DNA from: Bacteriovoracaceae bacterium
Lineage (GTDB): Bacteria; Bdellovibrionota; Bacteriovoracia; Bacteriovoracales; Bacteriovoracaceae
Direction: 5' to 3'
Assembly (NCBI GenBank): GCA_020630335.1
Contig: JAHDBN010000017.1
Coordinates: 1 to 50,942, forward strand
Length of the DNA: 50,942 nt
Shown piece after piece: positions 25,264 to 34,443 of this stretch. The position numbers and the translations under genes were made by a program. The notes under the pieces are model-generated. The model was not told where the DNA came from. It did no database searches and was given only the letters and a program-made list of their open reading frames with translations. The stretch's first letter is position 1. Every line of letters begins with the position of its first letter.

Positions 25264-25656
25264 ATGAAATTTACACAAGAGATCACTCCAAGGTTTTGTG
25301 AAACTGATGCTTTAGGCCATATTAATAACACTGTTTTTTTTCAATGGTTTGAGTTAGGAAGAGAGCCTATCTTTAAAATTTTTACTCCTGATTTAGATCC
25401 TAAAAAATGGCAGTTAATTTTAGCCAGAACAGAGATAGATTTTTTAAAACAAACTTTTTATGGACATGAAGTTAAAATTGATACTTTTTTTTCTAAAATT
25501 GGTAACTCATCAATGACAGTAGAACATAGGGCCTATCAAAAAAATGAATGTGTTGCTTCAGGAAAAGCAATACTCATTTTCTTTGACTATAAAGAACAAA
25601 AATCAAGAGCGTTAACAAGTAATATTAAAAATCAACTTTCTAAATACCTTCATTGA
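25264..25656 (+). CDS. acyl-CoA thioesterase, 4-hydroxybenzoyl-CoA thioesterase (hotdog) family
   Basis: 130 residues, the length of a YbgC/4HBT-type hotdog enzyme. The signature is ITPRFCETDALGHINNTVFF, with the Asp of ETDALGHINN (Asp 15 or so) as the expected catalytic residue, followed by WFELGREPIFK, and then RTEIDFLKQTFYGHEVKID. It hydrolyses an acyl- or aroyl-CoA. Substrate not clear. It ends seven bases inside the end of the convergent MFS gene. It is read in the lexA direction and may be expressed from the same transcript. Confidence 0.86.
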   Translation: MKFTQEITPRFCETDALGHINNTVFFQWFELGREPIFKIFTPDLDPKKWQLILARTEIDFLKQTFYGHEVKIDTFFSKIGNSSMTVEHRAYQKNECVASGKAILIFFDYKEQKSRALTSNIKNQLSKYLH

Positions 25657-26849
25657 TTTTCTTCTAAATTTTTTTGAACAAAATAAATAATAATGAAAGA
25701 GAATACTGTTACAGCAATACTAAAATAAGCTGTTTGCTCAAAATTAATTAATTTACCATCTATGTCTGTAGAAACAATCCATCCAGCACTAAGTGCCGCT
25801 AATCCGCTAAAAAATGATCTCAAAGCATGCATAATACTCATAAATGCTCCTCTTTCACTCTCCAAAGGAACTTTTGTTATAATTGAAATACAAGGAATAA
25901 ATCTTCCCGCAACAAACATTTGAAAAGCAGCCGATAAACCAATCACCTCCAAAAGAACTCTAGATTTCGTATGAGTAAAGAGAAGTAAAGGAATGAAAGA
26001 AATAAGAGCAACAATATAATAAATATTCCTTGCTCCATACCTGTCAGATAAATATCCGACAGCTTTTAAACTAATCATAGTCCCCATTCCTGCTATAAAA
26101 AAAATAAGACTTAAATCACTTTCATTAAATCCTAAGTTCAAAAATAGAAATGTACTTAAAAATGGAATGATTAAATAAGAAGCAAATGACGCAAAACTTG
26201 GAAGTAAAAATGCTGGCCAGTATTTTTTATGATTCATTAACTTTAAGTACCTTTTTATTCTCCCATCATCTAATAATGTATTCTTGGGTGGAAGGCCTGG
26301 TAAAATATAAAAAACTGCAAAACAAGCAAGTAAGGCAATCAATGCGATAAAGTAAAATGTAAACTTATAAGAATAAGCCTTGGCAATAAGTAATCCTAAA
26401 GGTATCCCGGCAATTGATGCTATAGAGAATGCTGCAATGACAGTACTCGTAGCTTTTCCTCTGTCTTCTTCTGGAACAAGATCAGATAACATGGCTAAAA
26501 TACTCACAGATAAAATTCCTCCAAAGGCTCCTGATAATACTCTCATGATTAATAAAGAGTAATAAGAATCAACATATCCACAAAGAAAAGTAGTTATAAC
26601 AAATCCCAAAAGCATAAATAAAGAAAACTGTTTTCTATCAAATCGATCTATAAAAACACCGACGACCAGTGCAGCAGGAGCAGCGGTAAAGCTATAAGAA
26701 GAAACAAGTACTGAAAAATCTTTCGCATTAATATTTAGACTTTTAATAAGAATAGGGCCCAGTGGCATAATGATGACAAAATCAAGAATGTGGCAAAATT
26801 GAATGAGCGCTAAAATGAGTACATAAAAAATAGTATTTTTTAATATCAT
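25650..26849 (-). CDS. MFS transporter, DHA1-like
   Basis: 399 residues with about 12 transmembrane segments. The A-motif loop between helices 2 and 3 is GVFIDRFDRKQFSLFM and its second copy is GYLSDRYGARNIYYI, both typical of major facilitator proteins. FGGILSVSILAMLSDLVPEE and RGKATSTVIAAFSIASIAGIP are the helix 4-5 region with the antiporter-like GIPLG motif. DHA1-type members export drugs or sugars or take up small molecules; the substrate here is unknown. It lies ten bases downstream of the OmpA-like gene on the same strand, so it is the last gene of the lipoprotein-OmpA-MFS unit. Confidence 0.85.
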   Translation of the reverse strand: MILKNTIFYVLILALIQFCHILDFVIIMPLGPILIKSLNINAKDFSVLVSSYSFTAAPAALVVGVFIDRFDRKQFSLFMLLGFVITTFLCGYVDSYYSLLIMRVLSGAFGGILSVSILAMLSDLVPEEDRGKATSTVIAAFSIASIAGIPLGLLIAKAYSYKFTFYFIALIALLACFAVFYILPGLPPKNTLLDDGRIKRYLKLMNHKKYWPAFLLPSFASFASYLIIPFLSTFLFLNLGFNESDLSLIFFIAGMGTMISLKAVGYLSDRYGARNIYYIVALISFIPLLLFTHTKSRVLLEVIGLSAAFQMFVAGRFIPCISIITKVPLESERGAFMSIMHALRSFFSGLAALSAGWIVSTDIDGKLINFEQTAYFSIAVTVFSFIIIYFVQKNLEENQ

Positions 26850-26858
26850 GAAATGAAG

Positions 26859-28286
26859 TTACTCACACACCTCTTCTCTTCTTTCTTTTAGCCTTGCAAT
26901 GATTTCAACTCGTCTATTTAGAAACTCTGCTCTTTTAGAACCACTTCGATCTAAAAGTTCATTTTCACCCATTCCTATAGGATTAATTAAATGAATTGGT
27001 GCTCCACCTTTTATCAGCATATCTCCAATAGAGCGAGCTCTTTTCTCTGAGAGCCTCTGATTGTAATCAGCAGAACCCACAGCACTTGTATGTCCTATGA
27101 TATCAATACCTATTAATGAATCACTGCTACTTACAATATTAGATACAAGATAATTCACTTGTTTCGGATTAAGAACTACTCCTACATCATGAGGAAATCT
27201 AACGACATATTTATTATTATTTCCAAATACTCGAATCTTCTTCTTGCATTCTGGAGCAACAGGTGTTTTCACTTCCTTTACGACTTCCACCACTTTAGTT
27301 TTTTCTTCAGGTAATTCTTGGAGCTCAACAGGGGCAGGTTTAAATTTTTTCTTAGGTTTAAATTTTTTATTAACCAATCTAATTGCTTTTCTTTCTTTAC
27401 TCCAGATACGAGGTGAATACTTAATTCCTGCGCTGACTCTATAATCATTTCCATCTGTTGAGCTAAATAAATTTCCCAATCCGACACCTGCAAAACCTGC
27501 AATTCCCTTAGTTAAACCAAAGCTAGATCCCACGTAAAACTCATTTGGATTTTGATTACTATTAAATGGGATTCCCCAATGCCTCATAAACTCAGCATTA
27601 ATTCCTACACTTCTGCTAATAGGAATATAAGCTCCAATCCCAGTCATTAATCGTTCTCTTAGTTTAATTTCATCAAAGTTTCCACCATCTGCTTTTTTAT
27701 ATCCGACATTAGCGACAATATTAAAATACTTAAAAAGATGTTCGTAGATTAACATTCCTCCCAAGCCTAAGCTTTCATCACTTAATGGATTCATCTTTTG
27801 AATTCCATTACTTGTTGTTTGAAAAAGCATTTCAGAAGAACTACTGGATGTATCAATTGTCACAAAAGGCATGATGGCTAATGCTGATTTTTTTTGATGT
27901 AACAAGCGATAAGTTAAACTTAGATTTGTATCACCTAATCCTGATTTACTATCATTTCCAACGACATCTTTGAACCAGCTATAAAAAGATGTTGCACCTA
28001 GTGATAATTCAGGCAGTAAATAAACTGATACTCCAAAATGCATAGTCCACATATTAGAAATTAAGACATCAAATTGCTTTGAATTGGCAGTATTTTTTCT
28101 CACTAATGGTTCATCGACATAGCTACCTCCAAGAGTAAAGGTAAGATCACTATCGGTATAAACATGAGAATTTCTCATTCTAGCATCATCAAGCATTTCA
28201 AATGTTAAAGTATTAGATCTAGTAAATTGTTGAATATTAATAGCGAAGAGAGATCCGGAGATAAAAAGTAATATAATATTTTTCAT
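26859..28286 (-). CDS. OmpA-family outer-membrane protein, paralogue of 6167-7750
   Basis: 475 residues. A signal peptide (MKNIILLFISGSLFA) and a roughly 270-residue barrel with FTRSNTLTFEMLDDARMRNS at its start, closely matching the other OmpA-like protein of the window. A Lys/Pro/Glu-rich linker (about 317-352) precedes the OmpA domain: VRFPHDVGVVLNPKQ, IDIIGHTSAVGSADYNQRLSEK, RARSIGDML, GMGENELLD and NRRVEIIARL. Compared with the first copy it has a longer linker and no acidic C-terminal tail. It is the second gene of a minus-strand unit: lipoprotein, OmpA, MFS. Outer-membrane and peptidoglycan tethering is the expected role. Confidence 0.88.
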   Translation of the reverse strand: MKNIILLFISGSLFAINIQQFTRSNTLTFEMLDDARMRNSHVYTDSDLTFTLGGSYVDEPLVRKNTANSKQFDVLISNMWTMHFGVSVYLLPELSLGATSFYSWFKDVVGNDSKSGLGDTNLSLTYRLLHQKKSALAIMPFVTIDTSSSSSEMLFQTTSNGIQKMNPLSDESLGLGGMLIYEHLFKYFNIVANVGYKKADGGNFDEIKLRERLMTGIGAYIPISRSVGINAEFMRHWGIPFNSNQNPNEFYVGSSFGLTKGIAGFAGVGLGNLFSSTDGNDYRVSAGIKYSPRIWSKERKAIRLVNKKFKPKKKFKPAPVELQELPEEKTKVVEVVKEVKTPVAPECKKKIRVFGNNNKYVVRFPHDVGVVLNPKQVNYLVSNIVSSSDSLIGIDIIGHTSAVGSADYNQRLSEKRARSIGDMLIKGGAPIHLINPIGMGENELLDRSGSKRAEFLNRRVEIIARLKERREEVCE

Positions 28287-28333
28287 GAATCTATTATATT
28301 TTCTTTATCTTATCTCGGAAATGAAAAAATCTA

Positions 28334-29050
28334 TTATTTCTTATAATAAGATTTAGGTGCTGTATAAATAACTCCTTTATCTATAGTTCCTGATTCCATC
28401 TGTATTATTTCAGGTGAAGAGTTATTTGTTTCTTTAGCAACTTCTACATTCTTAATTACTTCTCGTTTAATAATATTTTTAGGATAATCTTCTGCAGCCT
28501 TGACGATTTTGTCATAAAGTTTTTCTTCCATAACAACAGCTTTGTTTTGATAAATCAGTGAATTAGTAGATTTCTCTAATCGATTTCGAATTTCTTCTAA
28601 TTTTCCTTTTTGAGCTCTTACTTTGGGCAACTTCTTTAAATCAAGTTTATGTTTCTTATCGATTCTCCCTAAAAGGTTTTTAAAACTTTTTTTACTCATT
28701 AATGCCAGACCATCTTCCAAAACAACACTATCATTTTTTTGTAATTCTAAACTAACTCGCTCTAACCTATAATAATCAATCCCCACTGAAGCAATTCCTC
28801 TGCCCGTTTTTTGAAACTTAGATTTTATTTTTTTTGAATCTAAATATTTTTTTTCGGAATAAACATAGTTGGGATTTTTTTTCGAGCTAATATTTTCAAA
28901 AACAACTCTAGATTTTTTTCCACCTTCTGCAAAAATCATTCTTTTATTTTTCTTATAGTCTCGATGGTATTCGGGAATTTGATCTCCCAAGCTTAATCCT
29001 CTATGAGCGCAACTGAATAAAACAAAAAATATTAAAAATTTAGAAATCAT
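28334..29050 (-). CDS. lipoprotein, paralogue of 5565-6101
   Basis: 238 residues. A lipoprotein signal (MISKFLIFFVLFSC, then AHRGL) is followed by the same N-terminal block as the first copy (RGLSLGDQIPEYHRDYKKNK, then RMIFAEG) and the TGRGIAS motif later on. The C-terminal region ends KGVIYTAPKSYYKK, matching TVYTAPKALFE of the first copy. The LysM-like tail of the first copy is missing here; instead there is a Lys/Leu-rich middle region (about 105-215). This gene and the OmpA-like gene downstream (47 bp) repeat the pair at 5.5-7.8 kb, so the two-gene module was duplicated and diverged. Function unknown; co-operation with the barrel protein is inferred. Confidence 0.8.
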   Translation of the reverse strand: MISKFLIFFVLFSCAHRGLSLGDQIPEYHRDYKKNKRMIFAEGGKKSRVVFENISSKKNPNYVYSEKKYLDSKKIKSKFQKTGRGIASVGIDYYRLERVSLELQKNDSVVLEDGLALMSKKSFKNLLGRIDKKHKLDLKKLPKVRAQKGKLEEIRNRLEKSTNSLIYQNKAVVMEEKLYDKIVKAAEDYPKNIIKREVIKNVEVAKETNNSSPEIIQMESGTIDKGVIYTAPKSYYKK

Positions 29051-29156
29051 GATTTTTCCTTTTAAATACAGTACATTTTATCAATAAGCATTTTTCTAAG
29101 TTATTAAAAAGGAAAAAAATTCCTAAAAAACTTGCTAATTTAACATGCTTAGAGGA

Positions 29157-30140
29157 TTAATCAAAATCACTATAAATAACCTTGTTTAAGTTTTCATTTG
29201 CTTTTGGTGAAGGTTCAAGAGCTAAACGAGGCCCTGTTAGCCACTCAAATAACTTACTTATGTAAGTTGGATTAGGATCATTAGGGTCTACTAGTTTAGG
29301 TAAATGAATCCAAGGAATATTAGGATATCTGTGATGAACTAAGTGCACGTGATAATTCAAGAATATTTTTTGTACTATAAAATTTACTTTTAAATTCCAA
29401 GCACCATTTCTTATATCTCGCTTAGAGTTTACATGATCAGCATACTGAAGACTTCCCCAATTCATACCAAAAATCCAATAACAAACAATCCAGGTCACAA
29501 AAGACAGGTTCAAAAAATAAAATAAACAAAAATGAACACTCAGAGTAAATAAAAACTCCAATCGAATTCTTAATTTTTTATTCAAGGCTTTATTCAAACC
29601 TCCTAACATTGGGGTTGCTTTCAAGCCATTCATAAACTCTGACTCTCTAACCTCTTTACTTAAGAGCCAGTTAGGATTTATAAAAAAAAGAACGCAAGAT
29701 ATAAATGGAGTTGTCCAATAAATACCTAGAACTGTACCCCAGATAATGATCCTTTTCAGTAATACACTTTCTCCTTCGTAATACAAATCAAACATTTCTC
29801 CATCTGTTCTATTTCTTCGGTGATGCCCGAGATGATATAAAGTTTGTAAAGTAAAAGTAGTCGGAAAAAATGCTGCTAAAAAAACACCTGCAGCATTATT
29901 TACTTTCTTATTTGAATGAAAACTCCCATGTGTAGCTTCGTGCAATAAAGCAAATGTCGTATTATTAACGAAAGAAAAAATAACTGCAAAAAATAGCAAT
30001 CCCCACCAACTACTTTGCAAATTTGCAAGGTAGAGAACTAGAATTGATATAAAAGATGAACTAATTAGCAATACAATATTTAATTGATTAGGTATGGGGT
30101 AATTCTCACGTGAAATATGATCTAAAGTTTTAGATGACAT
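29157..30140 (-). CDS. membrane fatty-acid desaturase-like enzyme (first of three)
   Basis: 327 residues, with about four transmembrane segments. The three His boxes of the di-iron membrane desaturase/hydroxylase superfamily are HEATH (67-71), HLGHH (103-107) and HLVHH (C-terminal, in VHLVHHRYPNIPW). The box spacing is of the acyl-lipid/carotenoid desaturase-ketolase kind. It introduces a double bond, or possibly a hydroxyl or keto group, into a lipid chain. The start overlaps the stop of the radical SAM gene by 11 bases, so the two are coupled and likely act in one pathway. A charged C-terminal tail follows the last His box. Confidence 0.85.
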   Translation of the reverse strand: MSSKTLDHISRENYPIPNQLNIVLLISSSFISILVLYLANLQSSWWGLLFFAVIFSFVNNTTFALLHEATHGSFHSNKKVNNAAGVFLAAFFPTTFTLQTLYHLGHHRRNRTDGEMFDLYYEGESVLLKRIIIWGTVLGIYWTTPFISCVLFFINPNWLLSKEVRESEFMNGLKATPMLGGLNKALNKKLRIRLEFLFTLSVHFCLFYFLNLSFVTWIVCYWIFGMNWGSLQYADHVNSKRDIRNGAWNLKVNFIVQKIFLNYHVHLVHHRYPNIPWIHLPKLVDPNDPNPTYISKLFEWLTGPRLALEPSPKANENLNKVIYSDFD

Positions 30141-31815
30141 CTATTCTCCTTTCAGATTTCAAAGATCTTTTTTTTGCAAAGAATTTATTTAAATCTTTTT
30201 TTAGTTTTTTATTGATCCAACTATGTATTTTGAAAAAAATATTTTTTAAAAACACATTAGACGAATAACTTTCGTATTGAAAATCTAATAAGTCATCTCT
30301 CATATTAGGTCTAAATGACAATATTCCTTGATAAAAGATTGAAGCATCCAAGGATAACTTGTTTTCAACAATTTTTTGATTAAGCTGTCTTGCTGACTCA
30401 GCAGCCTCGGAACAATCCATCGTTTTATGTTTCCAATAAGGAGAGACTGCATGGGTTGTAAAGTTTGTTTGTAGTTGAAACTTTTCTAAGTTCTCAGGTT
30501 CTAAAATTGGAACTCCTGGCACCCTTGTACTAAAAGTACATAGAAAGAAAAAATCTGGCGGAGATGCTTTTAAAGATTGAAAAGTTTGCTCTAGTGAATA
30601 TTGAGTTTCACCAGGAAAACCAATCACATAACTTGCTACTGTCGTTAACCCTAATCTACGACAATTTGATAACGCTTGTATGTTTTTTTCTGTATTTACT
30701 CGTTTATTCATATTATTGAGTATTTGCTGATCACCACTTTCAATACCAATTTGAACCTGAACAGCTCCAGCCTTAATCATTAACTCAACAATTGATTCAT
30801 CACATAGATCATCTGCTCGAGCGTAGCAAATCCATTTCACTCGAACATTGCGATTAATTAATTCGTGACAAAGTTCGATTAATCTTTTTTTAGGCATAGT
30901 AAATAAACTATCAAGACAAGTTATATATTCAACACCTAGTTCTTTATAATAGTACTCCCAATCATCAGCGATTCTTTTTGCAGATTTAGTTCTAAACTTT
31001 GTATCATCAAACAAGTAAGGATAATTACAAAAAGCACATCGGTAAGGACATCCTCTAACACTTTCGTAATTAATCATCTTGAATTTTCTATTATAATACT
31101 TACCTGCTAACTCCCAGTTTTCCCTAGGTAAACTATCCAAATTTAGACTTGTAGGTGTTCCACTATAAAGAACTGGGATTTCTTCGGAATAATCAACTCT
31201 CCCATTCTCCATAGGTTTTAGTTCCACGTAGTTATTTTTAACCCAATCGCATATAACTGGCACAAGATACTCCCCGTAGCCAACAGCTACAAGATCCAAA
31301 TTTTCAAGAGCTGTAAGTTCTGACACTCCTAGACTAGCGAGTGCTCCCCCTACTATTACTTTATTTTTCTCATTTTTTATTATTTTAAGCAATGGGATCA
31401 ATTCACTGATATCTCGTAAAAAAGTTGTTGAAAGAAAAACAGCTTCACAACTCTCTAGTAGTAATTTCGATTTCTTTTTATTGTTAAATAGGTCATCTAC
31501 ACTAATGGCTTCAAAGTCCATACCTGAGTTATTAACTAATGTCATAAGCATAACCTCAGTTAACTCGGGAGTGTTAAAGTTATCTTTTGTATAAAATACT
31601 GATTTTAAAGATTTGCTTTTTTTATTTTTATTTTTCAATCCTTCTCGCCTGGCCATAATAATATTTTCTGCAAAATTAAATTTAATTTTAGTATCTAGCC
31701 AAGTATTATCAGAATGTTGAATCTGCAAAAAATTCTTTTTAATAAATGAGAGAATTGAGCTCTCTTTATGAGTGATCATTCCTCCAGTTATAATTAGTAT
31801 CTTTTTTTTCGACAT
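30130..31815 (-). CDS. B12-binding-type radical SAM enzyme
   Basis: 561 residues. The N-terminal about 200 residues have a Rossmann-like cobalamin-binding domain (SKKKILIITGGMI, then CEAVFLSTTFLRDISELIPL, then KVIVGGALASLG); the DxHxxG ligand motif is not obvious, as in several BchE-like members. The radical SAM core has C256, C260 and C263 (RGCPYRCAFCNYP), which hold the iron-sulfur cluster, followed by QIGIESGDQQ and YVIGFPGE. A C-terminal region of about 150 residues is specific. Enzymes of this group methylate or rearrange unreactive carbons, including in hopanoid, bacteriochlorophyll and lipid pathways. Coupled to a desaturase, it may modify the same lipid. Substrate unknown. Confidence 0.85.
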   Translation of the reverse strand: MSKKKILIITGGMITHKESSILSFIKKNFLQIQHSDNTWLDTKIKFNFAENIIMARREGLKNKNKKSKSLKSVFYTKDNFNTPELTEVMLMTLVNNSGMDFEAISVDDLFNNKKKSKLLLESCEAVFLSTTFLRDISELIPLLKIIKNEKNKVIVGGALASLGVSELTALENLDLVAVGYGEYLVPVICDWVKNNYVELKPMENGRVDYSEEIPVLYSGTPTSLNLDSLPRENWELAGKYYNRKFKMINYESVRGCPYRCAFCNYPYLFDDTKFRTKSAKRIADDWEYYYKELGVEYITCLDSLFTMPKKRLIELCHELINRNVRVKWICYARADDLCDESIVELMIKAGAVQVQIGIESGDQQILNNMNKRVNTEKNIQALSNCRRLGLTTVASYVIGFPGETQYSLEQTFQSLKASPPDFFFLCTFSTRVPGVPILEPENLEKFQLQTNFTTHAVSPYWKHKTMDCSEAAESARQLNQKIVENKLSLDASIFYQGILSFRPNMRDDLLDFQYESYSSNVFLKNIFFKIHSWINKKLKKDLNKFFAKKRSLKSERRIDVI

Positions 31816-31857
31816 AAGTGATTATACTTCATTTTTTGATTAAACCATCATTGGAAT

Positions 31858-32817
31858 TCAAACATTTTCATTACCCGAGTGTTTTGATCCTCTCCTGTTT
31901 ATTAAATTTAAAGCTCCTAAACCACTTAGGATCACAAAAGAAATAAAAAATGCATGACTTATTTCTAGAGGGATGACAAGTAGAGCTGTAATAAATTGAA
32001 GGAAAATAAAGAAAATCAGAAATTTTTCTATAAATTCTTTGCTTCTTTGCGATATATACATTGCTCCCAAAGGAGCAAAGACGATAACAATAGGAACACT
32101 TACTGCTAATGCAGAGAAAACAAAACCAGACACCTCTTTCCCCTGAAGTAATATCCATAATACTGCAAAGATTGAATTTGTTGCCATTAATATAACACTA
32201 GTTGGAGTTATAATTTTAGCTGAAAATTTATACTTAAACCGCAAATATGCAAACGAAATAATATCAACCCCTGTTCCTAGATACCCTGAAAAAACACCTC
32301 CAATAAAACCTAATAAGAGTAATTCGATTTTATTATTTATGTTTTCTACATCTTTAATTTCTAATTTTTTCGATTTAACTAAGCTAAGTGCAAAACTACA
32401 CGAAAGTGATACAAATAATAACTTAATTAACTTCGCAGACAAAAGTTCATACAAAAAAGACTCGCAAAAGATAAAACCTATTATCCCTCCGAAGCTAATT
32501 GGTAATATTACATTTTTGATATAAGGAATTCTTAAAGCGAGAATTGTTACACTTGCCATCGTCATTCCAAAAGATTGAATAAATAAAGAGAAATTTCTTG
32601 CAGTAAAAGGTTGAACATCAAAGAGTAAAGTCAAAACAGGAAAAGCAACAGCTCCTCCTCCTTCTGCACTTGCTCCAGCGATAAAAGATCCTGCAATCAT
32701 AGTAATGCTGATATAATAATATGATTGTATCGTTTCTATTATATTAACGTATGGAAGAATTAGTACAATCCATAAAGAAATCAGAAAAAGAAAAGTAAGA
32801 AGAAAAAATCTCCTCAT
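31858..32817 (-). CDS. TauE/SafE-family membrane transporter
   Basis: 319 residues with about eight transmembrane segments. GSFIAGASAEGGGAVAFPVL (about 43-62) is the first repeat loop of the TauE/SafE (sulfite exporter) family, and GFIGGVFSGYLGTGVDIISF the second copy, the internal two-fold symmetry of the family. Members export sulfite, sulfonates or organic acids across the inner membrane. The substrate here is unknown. It is 42 bp upstream of the radical SAM gene in the same direction and 22 bp downstream of the unknown secreted protein, so it probably belongs to the same operon. Confidence 0.85.
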   Translation of the reverse strand: MRRFFLLTFLFLISLWIVLILPYVNIIETIQSYYYISITMIAGSFIAGASAEGGGAVAFPVLTLLFDVQPFTARNFSLFIQSFGMTMASVTILALRIPYIKNVILPISFGGIIGFIFCESFLYELLSAKLIKLLFVSLSCSFALSLVKSKKLEIKDVENINNKIELLLLGFIGGVFSGYLGTGVDIISFAYLRFKYKFSAKIITPTSVILMATNSIFAVLWILLQGKEVSGFVFSALAVSVPIVIVFAPLGAMYISQRSKEFIEKFLIFFIFLQFITALLVIPLEISHAFFISFVILSGLGALNLINRRGSKHSGNENV

Positions 32818-32839
32818 ACAATTAAGATATATAAGAATT

Positions 32840-34330
32840 TTATTCTATAAATAGTGCAAATGGAGCACCTAAAACTTCTCCACCAAAAGATTGCCGTAAA
32901 GTTCTAATATAAAGAGGAATACTTTTAGCATTTTTCATATTAGGAAAGAAGTGCTTCTTATAAACTTGATAATCCCAATTATTGGGTGTTCCCCATGAAT
33001 AGTTAGGATAACTTTTTCCATGTTTTTTTAACATTTTGGCTGAGCTCGTTTCCCAAGCTGTTGGTAGAAAACTTTTTAAATCCCTAGGAGGATTTCTATA
33101 AAATTTATCAAGACTCATAAGTACTGTGTGACCAGTGATAGCACTTCTTATAGGACAACTATTAGATGAATCATCAGTCAGACACTCTATTCCTTTAAAT
33201 TGTTTTTCAATGTTTTCATCAAAAGGATTTACCCAATTAGGATTAATGACAAAGAAACCATCTGCAGGCTCATTTCGAACTTCCTCTCTTCCCAGCCTTA
33301 AATACCTAACTCCTTGTTTCAAATGCTGATATGCAAGAAGCATATTATGTTCATATCCTCCCTCTCGCAGAGTACCTAATTTTTTGTATTTCTTGTCTTT
33401 TACTTTCTTTACCCATCTAGCTGATGGAACTCCCAAAACATCTCCAGCAAAAAAACCATCTATCCCATAAAGTTTTCCAATATCTTTAGCTAGACTAAAA
33501 GAGCCTTTTAATTCATACGCAATTAGTTGATTCAAATAATGCATTCCAAAATGAAGCGAGCTCAAAGCTAAAAGTTTTTCACCTTCTCCTACTTTCCTAA
33601 ATCTGGTTTCTTCAAAATCATCTTTGAAAGATTCACTTCCAAAAACAACCCTATTATCCCAAATAACAGGAGTGGAAAGATCCAAATTTTTAATTCTTTT
33701 CACGGCTCTAGCCATATCAACGTAGATCTCTTTCCAGAGAAAAGTTTGCATATCATGGACTCCAAGTGATTTCTTGCCCTTAACCGACGAATCCTTGAAT
33801 TGCTGAACAACTAGTCCTGCTTTTGTTTTAAAGGGTTCTGCTAAATAGTTAAATCCAGCTTCCCAATGTTCAAAAGGTAAATAGACTCTAAGGTTTGAAA
33901 TTAAGGTCTTTACACTATTTCTAAGAAAGGAGTGAGTTATACGCTCTTTTTCAGCTAAAGGAATAAATCTATAAAAAATTCCTCTAAAACTTTTCAGTAG
34001 TAACAATTGTGTTGCAAGAAATTTAGCATCTTGAGGTAAAGAATCAAATTTTCCTTCTAATTCATTAAGCATTTTTGCTACTTGCTCAGATGAGTTAGCT
34101 TTTGTTACATCTTCTATTAATTGCTTGTACTTTGAACTCATTGATTTAATATCGATGCTACGATAACTTGCAATTTTTCTTTTTTCAGATCTTTTTCTAG
34201 CTTTTTTTATCAGTCGAGGCATTTCAGAACTAGATATCCATGAGAATTTCTTTAACCATTCTTTAGCATTTAAATCTTTAGCTAAAGTCCCAAAAGAAAA
34301 CAAGAACGAAATAATTAATAAAATTTTCAT
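32840..34330 (-). CDS. secreted protein of unknown function
   Basis: 496 residues. A signal peptide (MKILLIISFLFSFGTLAKDLN, cleavage near residue 18) marks it as exported; no transmembrane helices follow. The body is mixed alpha/beta with a basic N-terminal stretch (IKKARKRSEKRKIASYRS) and a Trp/Tyr-rich C-terminal part (GTPNNWDYQVYKKHFFPN). Two Cys lie close together (CLTDDSSNSCPIR) and could pair as a disulfide. I do not recognise a family. It heads the minus-strand operon with the TauE/SafE transporter, the radical SAM enzyme and the desaturase, with 22 bp to the next gene, and faces the divergent RND-like gene. The context suggests a periplasmic or outer-membrane role in lipid handling, but that is a guess. 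Confidence 0.6.
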   Translation of the reverse strand: MKILLIISFLFSFGTLAKDLNAKEWLKKFSWISSSEMPRLIKKARKRSEKRKIASYRSIDIKSMSSKYKQLIEDVTKANSSEQVAKMLNELEGKFDSLPQDAKFLATQLLLLKSFRGIFYRFIPLAEKERITHSFLRNSVKTLISNLRVYLPFEHWEAGFNYLAEPFKTKAGLVVQQFKDSSVKGKKSLGVHDMQTFLWKEIYVDMARAVKRIKNLDLSTPVIWDNRVVFGSESFKDDFEETRFRKVGEGEKLLALSSLHFGMHYLNQLIAYELKGSFSLAKDIGKLYGIDGFFAGDVLGVPSARWVKKVKDKKYKKLGTLREGGYEHNMLLAYQHLKQGVRYLRLGREEVRNEPADGFFVINPNWVNPFDENIEKQFKGIECLTDDSSNSCPIRSAITGHTVLMSLDKFYRNPPRDLKSFLPTAWETSSAKMLKKHGKSYPNYSWGTPNNWDYQVYKKHFFPNMKNAKSIPLYIRTLRQSFGGEVLGAPFALFIE

Positions 34331-34443
34331 GGCCGAACCTTTTTTTAATAAACAAATTATGAGCTTGTAAATAACAAGATAACACTTGTGATTCTCTCTT
34401 ATTATTAATATTTTTTAAAGAGAACAGAAAAAAAGGCTATAAA

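Noticed and set aside
27278-27502. Second minus-strand ORF inside the OmpA-like gene
   Set aside because: It is a frame-shifted shadow of the Lys-rich linker; the OmpA reading frame is intact on both sides.
31871-32158. Minus-strand 95-residue ORF inside the TauE/SafE gene
   Set aside because: It is a different frame of a clear transporter gene and has no family features.
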